Made by a program: the position numbers and the translations under genes | Shown here: positions 25,471 through 35,567 of the stretch, piece after piece | How positions within the stretch are numbered: the first letter of the stretch is position 1 | Layout of the letters: each line of letters opens with the position of its first letter | The notes under the pieces: model-generated | The model's input: only the letters and a program-made list of their open reading frames with translations | What the model was told of the DNA's origin: nothing | The model's database searches: none | Source: Hypomyces perniciosus | Taxonomy: Eukaryota; Ascomycota; Sordariomycetes; Hypocreales; Hypocreaceae | Length of the DNA: 64,000 bases | Assembly: GCA_008477525.1 (NCBI GenBank) | Contig: SPDT01000007.1 | Span: forward strand, 6,448,001 to 6,512,000 | Direction of reading: 5' to 3'

Positions 25471-26041
25471 TGTTAAAAAGGGGGGCTAAAAAGTAAAGAT
25501 TATAGTGTATTTAGGTAACCTTGCTATTTTGGCTAGACTTGGAATTAGGCCTGACGCTAAGACTGAGTTCTAGAGGAACTTTAATATAAGTCAGGAAATT
25601 TCTATTATCTTTAACGATAACAATTGAGCTAGGACCAGCTATCCCGCCTACCCTGGACCTAATATAATAGCCACAATGGCTATTGTGAAAAATCTGACTA
25701 AAATGGTTTCCTGTTTATATGGCCGTAAGTCGATTTAGTCGATTTCCTATATAAATGAATTTTGCGGAAAATAGGAATAGGGCCACAAACCTAATTCTGC
25801 CGCCGCATTAGTTAGAGGACTATTATAGAAGATAAAGCTATTGTTCATATAATCACTTCTACACTAGCCGCACATATACTAGATATTCTATAGCTTTCTA
25901 GCTATTAGTTCAGTTATAATTTAATTGTTTATCTATTGTTAACCTAATTAGACTCTCAGTCGTTTCCTTATTGCTGTGTTGTGTGCAGCTTCCTAGAAGC
26001 TACACCTAAATGAGGTTCAGTATAACCTTATTATATTAATA
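25471..26041 (+). repeat. 3' LTR of the Copia element (571 bp), lightly RIP-mutated
   Basis: Starts TGTTAAAAAGGGGGG right after the polypurine tract and ends TTATATTAATA. It lacks about 10 bp found in the other copies near 25805. It is clearly less mutated than the 5' LTR of the same element. Confidence 0.85.
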
Positions 26042-27461
26042 AAAGTCTTTAATATATATTCTATTTATTTATATATATTCCCTTAAATTGACTATTTTTC
26101 TAGCTATATAGCTAATATAATCTTTTTAATTTTCTTAATTTAGGATAATATTATTACTGCTGCTACTGCTATAGTAGAAATATAGCTTTATTAGCTAGAA
26201 GTTTTTATAACCTGCAATCTACTATAGCCTTTATAACTTTAACTAGATATTCTAGGCCCCTGTAATATCGGCTGCAAGCTTTTAATCTCTAACTATAAAG
26301 GGACCTGTTATATACTGGGGTTAAGCTGATGTGTAAGTGGTCGGCCCTAGGGCCGACCTCTCGGCTGTATTTATGACTGTTGTTATAATTTTTGTATAGC
26401 ACCCTTACTGCTGCTACTGCATCCTTGCCTTTATGGCCGCCCTTGTTATAGCTGCTATTACAACTATTATATAGCAATAATAGAGCTGTTACTGTTATTG
26501 CTACTTAAGTTATTGTTTATGGAAGATCGAGGAATTAAAAGCTAGGACGATTTCTGTATGCGTATACGGATTATTTGTTCCAGTAGCAATTTTTATCTAT
26601 TCTAATAGCATTACTTAAAATTAATCCTCTTTTATACTTTAACAGTAATTATATAGTTTATAAAAATAGTTATTTATTTAATTTGTTATTCTAGTAATTC
26701 TAGCTTTATAAAAGGTAATTTTGTAATATTATCTATTATAAAAAATTAATTTTATAATATAAACGTAAAAATAAAGAAAGTATATAGGAAAAGATAATAT
26801 TAAATAAATGTTTCTAATAACTTAATTAAAGTTATTACCTAGGCTTATAACTGTAATAAAGCGCAGTATAGTTATATAAAGTATAAAGAGATAGGAAATA
26901 AAGTTTAATTTTATAAAAGAGAACATACTATAGTGGCCTTACTATATATATATATAGCTAATATTAAAAAAAGCTATATATAGGCGCTTTGTAAGTGTCT
27001 ATATAGTCTGATACATCGCTTACGCGATATATATGTCAGCTCGTATCTGCTTACAAAGCAGATAAGAGCTCCCCAGCGCCGGCCCTAGCGCTGACAGGCG
27101 GTAGGGCCCCGGCCTACTCAACCCAACACTTATTATTCTTGGCCTTTCACTTTTATACTTGGACCTTGCTATAAGCAGTCGCTTGAAGTGTTATTCGCAG
27201 GAAAGTATGGATGCTTTAAAACCCCTCTTTTCCCCCAGATGGCATCATGTACTCCATACCTAGGCATCCTATATATGCACGGTACTTTTTGGCATTTTGT
27301 ATGCGAGCTGGGGTGTGAAGTCCAGCCAAGGCACAACTTCGAGACTCTCAAGTCGTACGAAACCATTGAAGAAAAGCCCTCAAGGCAAAAGGGCAAAGGT
27401 GGCGTTTCAGGGTCCAATGCTACTGTTAAAAATTTCTCCTTTCGACCCGCAGTATTGTAAC
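26042..27461. other. Transition from AT-rich to normal DNA; possible old LTR; no gene
   Basis: 26042-26300 is RIP-type AT-rich. A GC-richer island at 26300-26570 starts TGTTATATACTGGGG after AAAGGGACC (a possible LTR start after a polypurine tract) and contains a perfect 20-bp palindrome at 26339-26358. 26980-27130 is another GC-rich patch with inverted repeats (GCTTACGCGAT.., TCTGCTTACAAAGCAGA) ending CAACCCAACA, which could be an LTR end; no target duplication was found. From 27131 composition is normal. No convincing open frame. Confidence 0.4.
26339..26358. repeat. Perfect 20-bp GC-rich palindrome
   Basis: GGTCGGCCCTAGGGCCGACC reads identically on both strands and lies in AT-rich surroundings. 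It could form a hairpin or bind a dimeric protein; no function is shown. Confidence 0.8.
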
Positions 27462-30451
27462 AATGATTGCGTTCTTTTTATTTTTATTTTTTATTTTTTT
27501 TTATTACTATTTACGACCACTCTGTATCTAGGTACAACAGCCTCGTCTGGGCAACAGGTCGGTAGGAGCCAGGGGGCTAGACCCTGTTCGCTACGTTTCG
27601 CTGGACAAAGGAAAGTTTTGGTGTGTTCTCAATCTATGTCTTGTAGAGGGGGGCCGTATGGGTTTACCTCCTCCACCAGCTTCTGGAAAGCCTCGCTTCC
27701 TTTGGGTCCTAGTAGGTACGTGACTGGTCTCTCGCCTCTCGGTGTTTCGGGGAGGAAGCTCCTCGTCATGCGGCATTCGGCAAAGTGCCCCGGCTCCCTG
27801 GGGGAGCCGCATCTGCAACGGGATTGCGTGTCGTGGCCAAAACGGTCGTGGTAGCTTTGGAAGTCTCCGTGACCAGACCTTTCTGCCAACAGCCTGTGTA
27901 AGATGGGCCGGGGGAGTTTCAGTTCCGGGGGATTTGTAGGCGCTCCCAGGCCCCATAGTCGGTAGCTTTCCGGGGAGTTCGCCTCCCAGTACTTCTCCTG
28001 GAGGGTTGTTCTTTCAGCTTTTGCCCAGCGTTTGATGTGCGCTAGAGTGCTCCAACTCTGAGAGGGGAGGTTGCGGGCCGTCCCTTCCTTCGCTAGTTCA
28101 TCCGCCGTTTCGTTGCCTCGTATGTCTTTGTGGCCTGGCACCCAGGAAACAAACACCTTGCAGGGGTGTATCTCTTCTGCCGTGCGTTGGAACCGCATGA
28201 ACTCTTCTTGTGACGAGGTTGGGGCTTCGCCCAGCAGGCCTCTGACCACTGACGTGTTGTCAAGAAAGACGTGTATTTCGTTGATTCTGGGGTCGTTCCT
28301 TGCGAGTCCGGCTGCTGTTCTGATCGCTCTAGCAGCTCCTACGGCTTCTGCGTCGTAGACCTCTGCGTTGGCGAGTGGCCCGCAGTCCTTGTAGACTTTG
28401 GCTCTGTAGTACACTGCTGCTCCCCATCCAGTCTTCCCGTCGAGTTGGGAGCCGTCTGAGTAAGCCACTGCCGTCGAGGCTGGCAGCGAGTCTATTAGTT
28501 CAAGGTGCTTCCGTGTGGCCACCTCCTTCCCGAGTGTTTCAAAGCTCGGGCCGGCTCTGACGAAACGGGGTTTGTGGGCGAAGAGGGTAGGTCGGATGGA
28601 CCTGCCGACAAGTCTGGCTGTCCTCTGTAGGCGAGTCGCAGGGAGCTGGACGTTCGGTCTGTCAATCCTGTCGGTCAGTGGATGAGAGCGGTCCAGACCC
28701 GCGAGTCGGGCGGCGTTTCTCAGTCTCGCCTGGGCGAGAACCGTGAATGCGGGCGGGACGCCGGACTCTCTGTGAAGCACCGGGACGGGGGTGGTCTTCC
28801 AGACCGGTAGGACGGCGCGGGCTGCAGTTTTGAAGGCTTTGTCTAGTTTTGCTGCGAGGTTATTGACGCCTGTGCTCACTATCCTGCCAGGGTTGTTCCT
28901 GGATTCTCTCTCCAAGCCGGGCCACCACGCCTCCATGCCGTACAGGGCGACTGGTAGTACGCAGGCCTTGGCCGCCATGGCCACTGCGTTGGGGGGGGAG
29001 CCTTTTCGGGTCTTGTTGAGGCTCTTTAGGAAGTTGGCCGTCTTCAGGGCCTTGCCCGCCTGGGCCTCCACGTGTTTTTTGAACGACAGCTTGGGGTCGA
29101 GAATGACGCCGAGCCATTTCATGTGTTCTTCGGGGTTGACCTGTCTTCCTTCCAGTGTCACTGGGTGTTGAGGATTAGGTCCGCGTCTCCTATGAAAGTG
29201 GAGGAGTTCGGCTTTGTCTGGAGCGAAGGAGATTGCGTTTTCCTGACCCCACCGGACCGCCCGGTCCAGCTCGTTCTGTAGCATCACCGAGGTGTAGCCC
29301 GCGTGAGGGCCTGTGGCCAGGAAGGCGACGTCGTCTGCGTAGCCAAAGCGTTTGTTGCTGGCCCATCCTGTTCCCAGGAGCGGGGCGACGTACAGCATAA
29401 ACAAGATTGGTGAGAAGGGGGATCCCTGGGGAGTTCCGCACTTGAGTTCGCTGCGGGGAAGGGTGGTGCCGTCCCCTTTCCGGACGGAGACCGTGCGGTC
29501 GCTCAGGAAGGACTCCACCCATCTGGTGAGCTGGTCTGGCCATCCCTGTTCCCTGAGTCGGAGGGTCATGCGGTTCTTCATCACGATGTCAAAAGCTCCC
29601 GAGATGTCGAGGGTGAGGATCGATGCCTCCTCTCCCCTGGAGAGTGCTAGTTCTACGTCGTGAACGAGGCAGGCGAGGAGGTCCGTGGCGCTCCTCTTCG
29701 GCAGAGCTCCGAAGTATTGTCTCGGGAGCACTCCGTGCTCGAGTGCGTCTCTTGCGATCCTTCGCGCTAGTAGCCTCTCCAGGCCCTTGCCTATGCACGA
29801 CAGGAGTGAGATCGGCCGCCAAGCTTTGTGCTTGGAGTAGTCCGCCTTGTTCGGCTTGGGTATGAAGGTTACTTCGGCGTTTCGGAAAGGGGCTGGGTGG
29901 TATCCGATCTTTAGGCATCCTTTGAAGAGCTTGTGTACGAAGTCGCCGACCGCCGGCCAGGCCATCTTGAGAAGTTTCACCGAGATCCCGTCTGCCCCGG
30001 GGGCGGTGTTCCCCGCTCCGGTAGTGGCTTTCGTCACTTCTTCCTTGCTCAGTTCCTCATTCCAGGGGATGTTCTTGGGGGGGCGGACCGGGTGGTCCCA
30101 GGGGGCATCGACGTCTTCGGACGCTTCCCTGCGTTCGAGGACCATCCTCCGCAGGAGGGTGGCTCTGTCCGTTGGGTCTGTAACCTGACGGTCCCCGTCT
30201 ACCAAGGGTGGTGGTTGGAACCGGTCAGTGACCTTCCTCCACTTGGCTACCTGGAATATGCCTCTGCCCGGTCCTGCCGCGGCTATGATCGAGTCCCAGT
30301 GGGCTGCTTTCTTTCGTGAGACGGTTGTTCGCAGGGTCTTCTCGGCGGCTTCTCTTTCCTCGGATGCGTCAGCGGTCGCTGTCACTGCCCTTTGTGCCTC
30401 TCTGCAGTCGTGGTCCCACCATGGTGCGCTGTGGCCGAATGATTGCGTTCT
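27462..30451 (-). mobile_element. 5'-truncated Tad-like LINE, not RIP-mutated, with 14-bp target duplication
   Basis: The identical 14-mer AATGATTGCGTTCT flanks the element (27462-27475 and 30438-30451). On the minus strand the element starts abruptly inside the endonuclease-RT linker (..HSAPWW.., 30435) and ends in an A-rich tail (T-rich on plus, 27476-27510). This is the classic product of target-primed reverse transcription with 5' truncation. GC is high and the reading frame open, in contrast to the LINE relic at 1-1817. Confidence 0.92.
27629..30385 (-). CDS. LINE reverse transcriptase-RNase H (ORF2 C-terminal part)
   Basis: 918 codons open, and the frame continues upstream without stop to the truncation at 30435, so the start used here is only the first in-window candidate (a GTG). 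N-terminal linker residues 1-160; RT about 160-420 with the IPKPNK, ISLLSCIGKGLERLLARRI, FGYADDV catalytic box and LGVILDPKLSF; RNase H about 645-775 with YSDGSQL, the AEVYDAEAVG block, FLDNTSV and VPGHKDIRGNETADELA; then a C-terminal Cys/His zinc-like segment (CRCGSPREPGHFAEC). All catalytic residues are present. It lacks the endonuclease and ORF1, so autonomous mobility is unlikely; expression depends on a neighbouring promoter. Confidence 0.9.
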   Translation of the reverse strand: MTATADASEEREAAEKTLRTTVSRKKAAHWDSIIAAAGPGRGIFQVAKWRKVTDRFQPPPLVDGDRQVTDPTDRATLLRRMVLERREASEDVDAPWDHPVRPPKNIPWNEELSKEEVTKATTGAGNTAPGADGISVKLLKMAWPAVGDFVHKLFKGCLKIGYHPAPFRNAEVTFIPKPNKADYSKHKAWRPISLLSCIGKGLERLLARRIARDALEHGVLPRQYFGALPKRSATDLLACLVHDVELALSRGEEASILTLDISGAFDIVMKNRMTLRLREQGWPDQLTRWVESFLSDRTVSVRKGDGTTLPRSELKCGTPQGSPFSPILFMLYVAPLLGTGWASNKRFGYADDVAFLATGPHAGYTSVMLQNELDRAVRWGQENAISFAPDKAELLHFHRRRGPNPQHPVTLEGRQVNPEEHMKWLGVILDPKLSFKKHVEAQAGKALKTANFLKSLNKTRKGSPPNAVAMAAKACVLPVALYGMEAWWPGLERESRNNPGRIVSTGVNNLAAKLDKAFKTAARAVLPVWKTTPVPVLHRESGVPPAFTVLAQARLRNAARLAGLDRSHPLTDRIDRPNVQLPATRLQRTARLVGRSIRPTLFAHKPRFVRAGPSFETLGKEVATRKHLELIDSLPASTAVAYSDGSQLDGKTGWGAAVYYRAKVYKDCGPLANAEVYDAEAVGAARAIRTAAGLARNDPRINEIHVFLDNTSVVRGLLGEAPTSSQEEFMRFQRTAEEIHPCKVFVSWVPGHKDIRGNETADELAKEGTARNLPSQSWSTLAHIKRWAKAERTTLQEKYWEANSPESYRLWGLGAPTNPPELKLPRPILHRLLAERSGHGDFQSYHDRFGHDTQSRCRCGSPREPGHFAECRMTRSFLPETPRGERPVTYLLGPKGSEAFQKLVEEVNPYGPPLQDID

Positions 30452-31169
30452 GTGGGCCGGTGTCTCTATTGAACATCACGTTTCTGCTCGTATTCTATTC
30501 ACTAGATGGTCGGTATCTCAATCCAGTCTCCAACCAACCAACCAACCAAAGTGCCTTTTGTTAGCCTTTCTCAGTGGCTATGTTTTGCGGTTCTTATCAT
30601 CACATTGCCCAGAACTGGAGAGCTTTCTTGGAATTTTTTTTAGCGTCTGGTTTCGGCCAGATAACGCAAGCCAGCCAGCAATGTTGGAAGAAAGCTAAGG
30701 TAGAGCCCGGTCTGACATATCTAGGCAGACGCCTCAGGCTTCCTGGGCACTATAAGATATCTAGCAAGAAAACCATACAAAATAGGGAAGATTTCAGGAT
30801 ATACCTCAGCCGACGAGTCATTGGAAGATGGAAGATCGAACTAGTACTGTTTTGTTTTACCACGTGTTGTCAGATAACTGTCAACCTACGAGCGCATTAC
30901 GCAACAGCCTCGTCATGTTAGCTGGAAAATCGCGACCAACACCATGGTGGGCCATTCAAGCTGCTTGGGCCATCGCCCGGGCACGGTTGGGGATCTACTT
31001 GATCAATTGATGGGACCAACATGTTGTTGATTTGGAATTGTGCCTTTTTTCATATATTTAACGGCATATTGCGCACTGCCTGTCTCATATCTTACTGCTT
31101 GCCCTCATCACAATATCTTATTGTTTTAATTCCATCACTTACTTGTGCCTGAGACCTCAATCAACATTG
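30452..31169. other. Intergenic spacer between LINE and terpene cyclase
   Basis: Normal-GC DNA containing a (CCAA)n microsatellite at about 30531-30550. No convincing gene; open frames here are short and do not resemble proteins. The 3' half should hold the promoter of the terpene cyclase. Confidence 0.5.
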
Positions 31170-32728
31170 ATGACAGACTGCTCGGAAACTGTCTCGAAAG
31201 AGATTCTTGACCAGTGTGCAGGCAAGGACGTAGAAATCCCTTACTAGCCCTCCGCGTATCCTTCCTGGAATCCGGAGAAGAACAAACATCATGCAGATGT
31301 GGAAGAAAAACTTGATGCATGGCGTGTGAAGTACGTTGTCTCCCACATTACTATTTTGCTGGCTCATTTCGTCTAACGCCCAAGTTATAGAAACATCAAT
31401 GACCCTGTGAAGCTTAGTCGGCAAAGAAAGACGAAACCTGGTCTTATGACTAGCTATATTGCCCCCCATGCCGATTTTCTTGAACTAGAGCACATGTCGT
31501 TGTGGTTGTCATGGGTGAGCTAAACATGTTGATGCGTTGATTATACGTTACTTAATTGCTAATTATTCTTCATTTAGACGTACCTCTTTGACGATAGTGA
31601 GTGGAATACTTGGCATTATGTGCTAACCATCAATCTCACGCTAATCAACTCGTGTAGTTGTGGATTTTGGGGACTTCGATAATAAGCCAGAAGAGTTGGA
31701 ACAGCTGAGGCAGCAGACAGTCGAATATTCGCGGAAAACCCTCTATGACGACGAGGGCACGAGCACTAGTCCGGAGCAGCTGGCCTCTCTGAATCCCTTG
31801 GTGCAGGCACTATGTGAGATTTTCAGACAGATTCGTCCAGGGCTGAAGTCAGGTAGGTAGAGGCAGTTGCTTTCCACTTTCATGGGTGAAGTTACTAATT
31901 ACAACGCTTAACATAGCGGCATTGAGGGCCTATTTCGTGGACACTTGGATTGATTACGTCAATTCAGCTGTGGATCTTCATCAGAAGGGACAAACTCTGG
32001 ATATACTAACATATATGAAGGAGCGTTTGAATACTTCAGGGGGTTATCCAGCGCTGGCAATGATCATGTAAGTCACCCAATCCAACGGCTTTCACGATTC
32101 ACATATTCACAATACCCAGGTATACATCTCACATACAGCTGCCGGATTGGTTCTTCTCCAATCCCATGGTGGCAGAGGCTTGTCGGTTGGCCAACCTGAA
32201 TTTGTCGGTGTAAGTACGTCCGTTGAGCTTCTCCTGTACGCAGACTGACGGCCTAGTGCGAATGATATCTTATCCTTCCACCGCGAACTGGTAAGTTCAC
32301 AATGCCAGATTATGGATACGTGAATGTTGTTGCAGCTAACATGGCTTAGCCATTCGGGCATGTTGACAACATAGTATCGCTCCTTATGTACCATAAGGGA
32401 CTCGATGCTCAAGAAGCCATAAACGAAGCGACCCGAATGATGACCCAGCTGTATGACGAGTTCGAATCTTTGGCGTTTCGGTTGACTAAACTTGGCCATA
32501 AACACAACATCGACCACGAAATGCAGGTATTTCTCCGCAGCTGCCGGGATGTTGTCATTGGTTTGGTTGGCTGGTCGTAAGTATTGTTCGATTTGTGCCA
32601 CAGACTATGAGGCCCCAGGTATTAACCTTTGTAGGTACGAGATCAAGCGATTTTTCAACTACGACCCGAGCAAGGGAGAGTACGCAGTTACTGTTAGGCT
32701 GGACAAGGAGGCTGTCACTGGTCATTAG
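31170..32728 (+). pseudogene. Class I terpene (sesquiterpene-type) synthase with a premature TAG
   Basis: Nine exons join in phase: 31170-31330, 31391-31514, 31578-31596, 31658-31852, 31917-32067, 32120-32209, 32257-32290, 32350-32576, 32635-32728, giving 365 codons including the terminal TAG. The aspartate-rich motif DDIVD is at residues 100-104 and the NSE triad NDILSFHRE at 249-257; both bind the Mg2+ that holds the diphosphate. The length and the late YEIKRFF segment fit fungal sesquiterpene synthases that cyclise farnesyl diphosphate. Codon 26 (31245-31247) is TAG, so the full product cannot be made unless it is read through, edited or started downstream (next in-frame Met about residue 74, before the DDxxD). 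All splice sites look functional, so the loss looks recent. It lies just beyond the LINE and the RIP-mutated arm; a Gln-to-stop change by RIP leakage is the simplest explanation. I see no partner biosynthetic genes. Confidence 0.85.
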
Positions 32729-33012
32729 ACACTGCGTCGAGTCAAGTTTATAAGGGGTAGTGGTTGAAAGACGGTGATCATCATGTCGATAGAGTACAAG
32801 GTGGTAGATATATTCAAGACGGCTGTGATGTAACCAAGACATATATCATGCGCTCCGCTCAATGTCATCATTACTATGCAAATTTATACTTCTTTTTCAC
32901 AAAGAAACGCCATGTCCCATCCTTATTCCACACGATAAGTACATAAATACCGTATCAACAGAGTGTAGTATTCATTAATGCGCATATTCAACTTCTCCCC
33001 GTATCATTACTA

Positions 33013-34172
33013 TCATCGACTGATGCCCAAGGACTGCAATCTCTCACATGAAGGCATTTTATATGCGTCCGCCGTCGCCATCTTATCGGGGTCCTGGTAA
33101 AACCACCCCGATGCAGCTTCCCTCAGCCTCTGCTTATACACCAATTCATTGTCGCACTCGTTCCGCAGATGCCGCACAATGTTGACCTCAGCCGTGCGGT
33201 CTAGCTGGCTCAATTTTGATTTGCTGTAAGAGGCGATTTCGGAGGGCATGACATAATATTTGATGTTGAGGTTGGGCGTCACGCGGCCCTCAGTATAGGG
33301 GTGCTTGGGGTTATCGTAAACCATCCGAGGCGTTGCAGCCGTGGACGAGGTCCCTGAGAAGAGAGAGGAGAGAAGCGGGAGGATGAAGAAGAAGAGGATG
33401 GGGAGGAGGCCGAGTAATGTTTGCAGGTTGCCCTGTTGTTGCTGGGGTCCTTGTTGTGCTTCTCGCGGTCGTGCGCGTGGCCGTCCGCCGCCAAACTGAT
33501 GTACGCGAATGCCCGGGCCGCCTCCAAAGTTGAAGACAAATTGCTGGCCTGTATCAAAAGGTGAGTTGTCAGCATCAGCCTCACTCGATGTCACACTTCG
33601 TCTGTCCTGTCTGTGGAGTTTAACTCACCTCCAAAGCCGCCCCCGAAGGGACCACCGCCGCCACCAAAGAACTGCGCAAACATCTCCTCAGGACTCATCT
33701 GCTCTTCCCACATGCCTCCTCCTCCGCCCATGCCTCCGCCCATACCACCACCTCCCTGTCGTGACGCAAAGCCTGAGAACGGATTCTGCGCCTGCGCATT
33801 TGCAAACCTGCTATCCGGATCTGTCCCATACCGATCAAACTTCTCCCTCTTCTCCTTGTCGCCCAAAATGCCGAACGCACGGCTCACCATCTTGAACGCC
33901 TCGTCCGCGTGCTCATGGCCGTTTTTGTCAGGGTGCGTCAGTAGCGACTGCTTGCGATATGCCTTCTTGATGTCCGAGTCGGTGCACGTCGAACGCACGC
34001 TCTCCAGCCCGAGGATGTCATAGAAGGCAGTCGGTTCGCATCTCCGGATGCGCAGGACGGCGGCTTTCTGGTCGACGGTGTATGCGCGGCCTTGGTTCCC
34101 CTGATTGTGTTCGCGAGAACGGGCAGAAGAGGAGCCGCCGGCGTCGGCTCCGGAAGCCTTTGCGTCGGGCAT
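33013..34172 (-). CDS. ER-membrane J-domain co-chaperone (Hlj1/DNAJB12-14-like)
   Basis: Two exons (33629-34172 and 33013-33548; 80-nt intron) encode 359 residues. The J domain at about residues 46-112 has the HPD motif at 80-82, which stimulates Hsp70 ATPase. A Gly-rich linker (GGGGMGGG..) follows, then one hydrophobic segment at about 223-245 (LLGLLPILFFFILPLLSSLF) and a C-terminal region typical of the DUF1977 part of DNAJB12/14 proteins. This architecture fits a tail-side membrane anchor in the ER with the J domain in the cytosol, acting with Hsp70 in ER-associated degradation. It is convergent with the terpene cyclase (285-bp gap) and divergent from the S19 gene. The start is the first Met of the open frame; sequence before it is not conserved-looking. 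Confidence 0.88.
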
Positions 34173-35094
34173 CGAAGACGGCGATCAGAGACGATGAGGA
34201 GCCGCAGTGGGAGTCTCGATGAAAACGCGCAGTCGAAGGAGGGATGATGGTTTGGGGGCGGAGCAACACGGATAGGACAGCACAAAGGTGGCTTCTTCTC
34301 AATTGGTCGAGTGGCGTTTCGCAGACGGCGCAGCAGACGGCTTTCAGGGGCGAAGAAGAGCGATTTGAAGGCCAGCAAATAAATATCCGATTCTCACTGT
34401 CGTGATTTGTGTTCCCGAATTCCGTAGGCCAATGTCGAGGCGATGATGGGATGGCAGTGTTTTCAGGACACTTGAAGCAACTTTCTGATTATCAGTCAGC
34501 GAAGCGCCAACCAGAATCGAGACCCTGAAGACATGTTGCATATTAGTAGCTTGCACGTGATGATGCAGAGTGGGCGACGTACTCTGTACCTAGAGTTGAA
34601 TTCATCGAAGCTTACGGAGTACTATACGCAAATATATTTTAAAATGAGGGAAAATGACTGCAATAAAGTGATGGAACGTTTTTTTAATCGGAGGGAATTC
34701 AAAATCTATCTATCCCTGCATATTTGTTCTTCTATCTGTAATACCAATACCACACTTTGAGGCTTTCACATGATACAGTATATAGTCTCGTCTCACTTAA
34801 CGTCACTGCCATATTCTGTTCTGTTATTCAAGAGTAGAAAGCCGAGAGAGTCAGTAATGAGATCTCCATGAAAAGACTCGTTAACACAAACTTAATTAGC
34901 TAGAGATACTACTCATAGGAAATAAGCCATCAGCTTCAAATGCACCCGCTCCGGAGATATAGAGACAGTGGGGCCGCCAACGGCGCACCGCAAACCACGT
35001 GACACCGCATCAACTGCCGCAAGATTTCCGAATTATTGGAACCATCACCAAACATGCGAAGCTCCGGGCGATAAACCGCAGCACAAAGCCGACA
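34173..35094. promoter_or_regulatory. Shared upstream region of the J-protein and mS19 genes
   Basis: 922 bp between two divergent starts, so it must contain both promoters. No clear TATA box. A CACGTG-like CACGTGA occurs near 34555 and CCACGTGACA near 34995 (E-box type). No further gene supported; the open frames are short. Confidence 0.5.
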
Positions 35095-35567
35095 ATGCAG
35101 CCTTCAAGAGTGCTTCTAAAGCGCTCTGTATGGAAGGGTAAGTCCGCGCGAACCCCCAATCCCAATGCGACACTCTCTAACGTCACCAATTCCACACAGG
35201 CCCTAACCTTGTCCCGTAAGAATCTCTCGACTCCATCTCGACCTCTGACTCCGAAGCCCGCGTCCTCCTGACATGAAATTCCCTATAGTCTCCCGATTGT
35301 CTGGCCGAAGAAGCCTGGTGACAAAGTCCCCGCCGTGCGAACACAAGCCCGGTCAGCGACCATCCTGCCCAACTTTGTGGGGCTCAAGTTTGAGATTCAC
35401 AATGGCAAGGAGTACCACCAGGTGGTGATTACAGAAGACATGGTCGGGCACAAGCTGGGCGAATTCTCACCGTAGGTTTTCCATGCGCCAGCTATTCGGC
35501 GTTGGAAGGGATGATTGTACTGACTGAGGACAGGACACGAAAGCCGAATATCTGGGACAGGAAATGA
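35095..35567 (+). CDS. Mitochondrial small-subunit ribosomal protein S19
   Basis: Four exons (35095-35137, 35200-35215, 35289-35471, 35534-35567) join in phase to 91 residues. The product has the uS19 hallmarks: basic N-terminus, [22 protein letters not shown], then [22 protein letters not shown] C-terminal core (here [14 protein letters not shown]). uS19 binds 16S-type rRNA in the head of the small subunit; the eukaryotic organellar form is called Rsm19 in yeast, and its short length fits. Exon 2 is only 16 nt, yet has proper GT/AG borders on both sides. Housekeeping gene. Confidence 0.9.

Larger units (their letters stand above)
18970..26041 (+). mobile_element. Ty1/Copia retrotransposon, RIP-inactivated, about 7.1 kb
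   Basis: The 5' LTR is 18970-19550 and the 3' LTR is 25471-26041. After the 5' LTR comes GGTTATAAAC (RIP-altered GGTTATGAGC), a primer-binding site for the anticodon half of initiator tRNA-Met as in many Copia elements. AAAGGGAG precedes the 3' LTR. Protease, integrase, RT and RNase H relics follow in Copia order (integrase before RT). A solo LTR of the same family sits inside the RT (23746-24325). Flanking pentamers AATAT and AAAGT do not match well. Confidence 0.85.

Noticed and set aside
26289..26477. 62-aa minus-strand frame across the palindrome
   Set aside because: Low-complexity product (YNNS/Asn-rich) with no coding signal; sequence fits an LTR better.
26306..27128. A defined 820-bp solo LTR from TGTTATATACTGGGG to CAACCCAACA
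   Set aside because: Ends are TG..CA-like, but flanking pentamers (GGACC and CTTAT) do not match and the middle is mixed in composition, so the call is not supported.
27188..30698. Many plus-strand frames of 60-185 aa opposite the LINE
   Set aside because: They are antisense shadows of the GC-rich RT-RNase H frame and have no protein resemblance.
31220..31247. A tiny intron in the terpene cyclase that would remove the TAG
   Set aside because: The candidate GT..AG spans are only 18-57 nt with poor donors. The 57-nt one would also delete conserved-looking coding sequence. A nonsense mutation is simpler.
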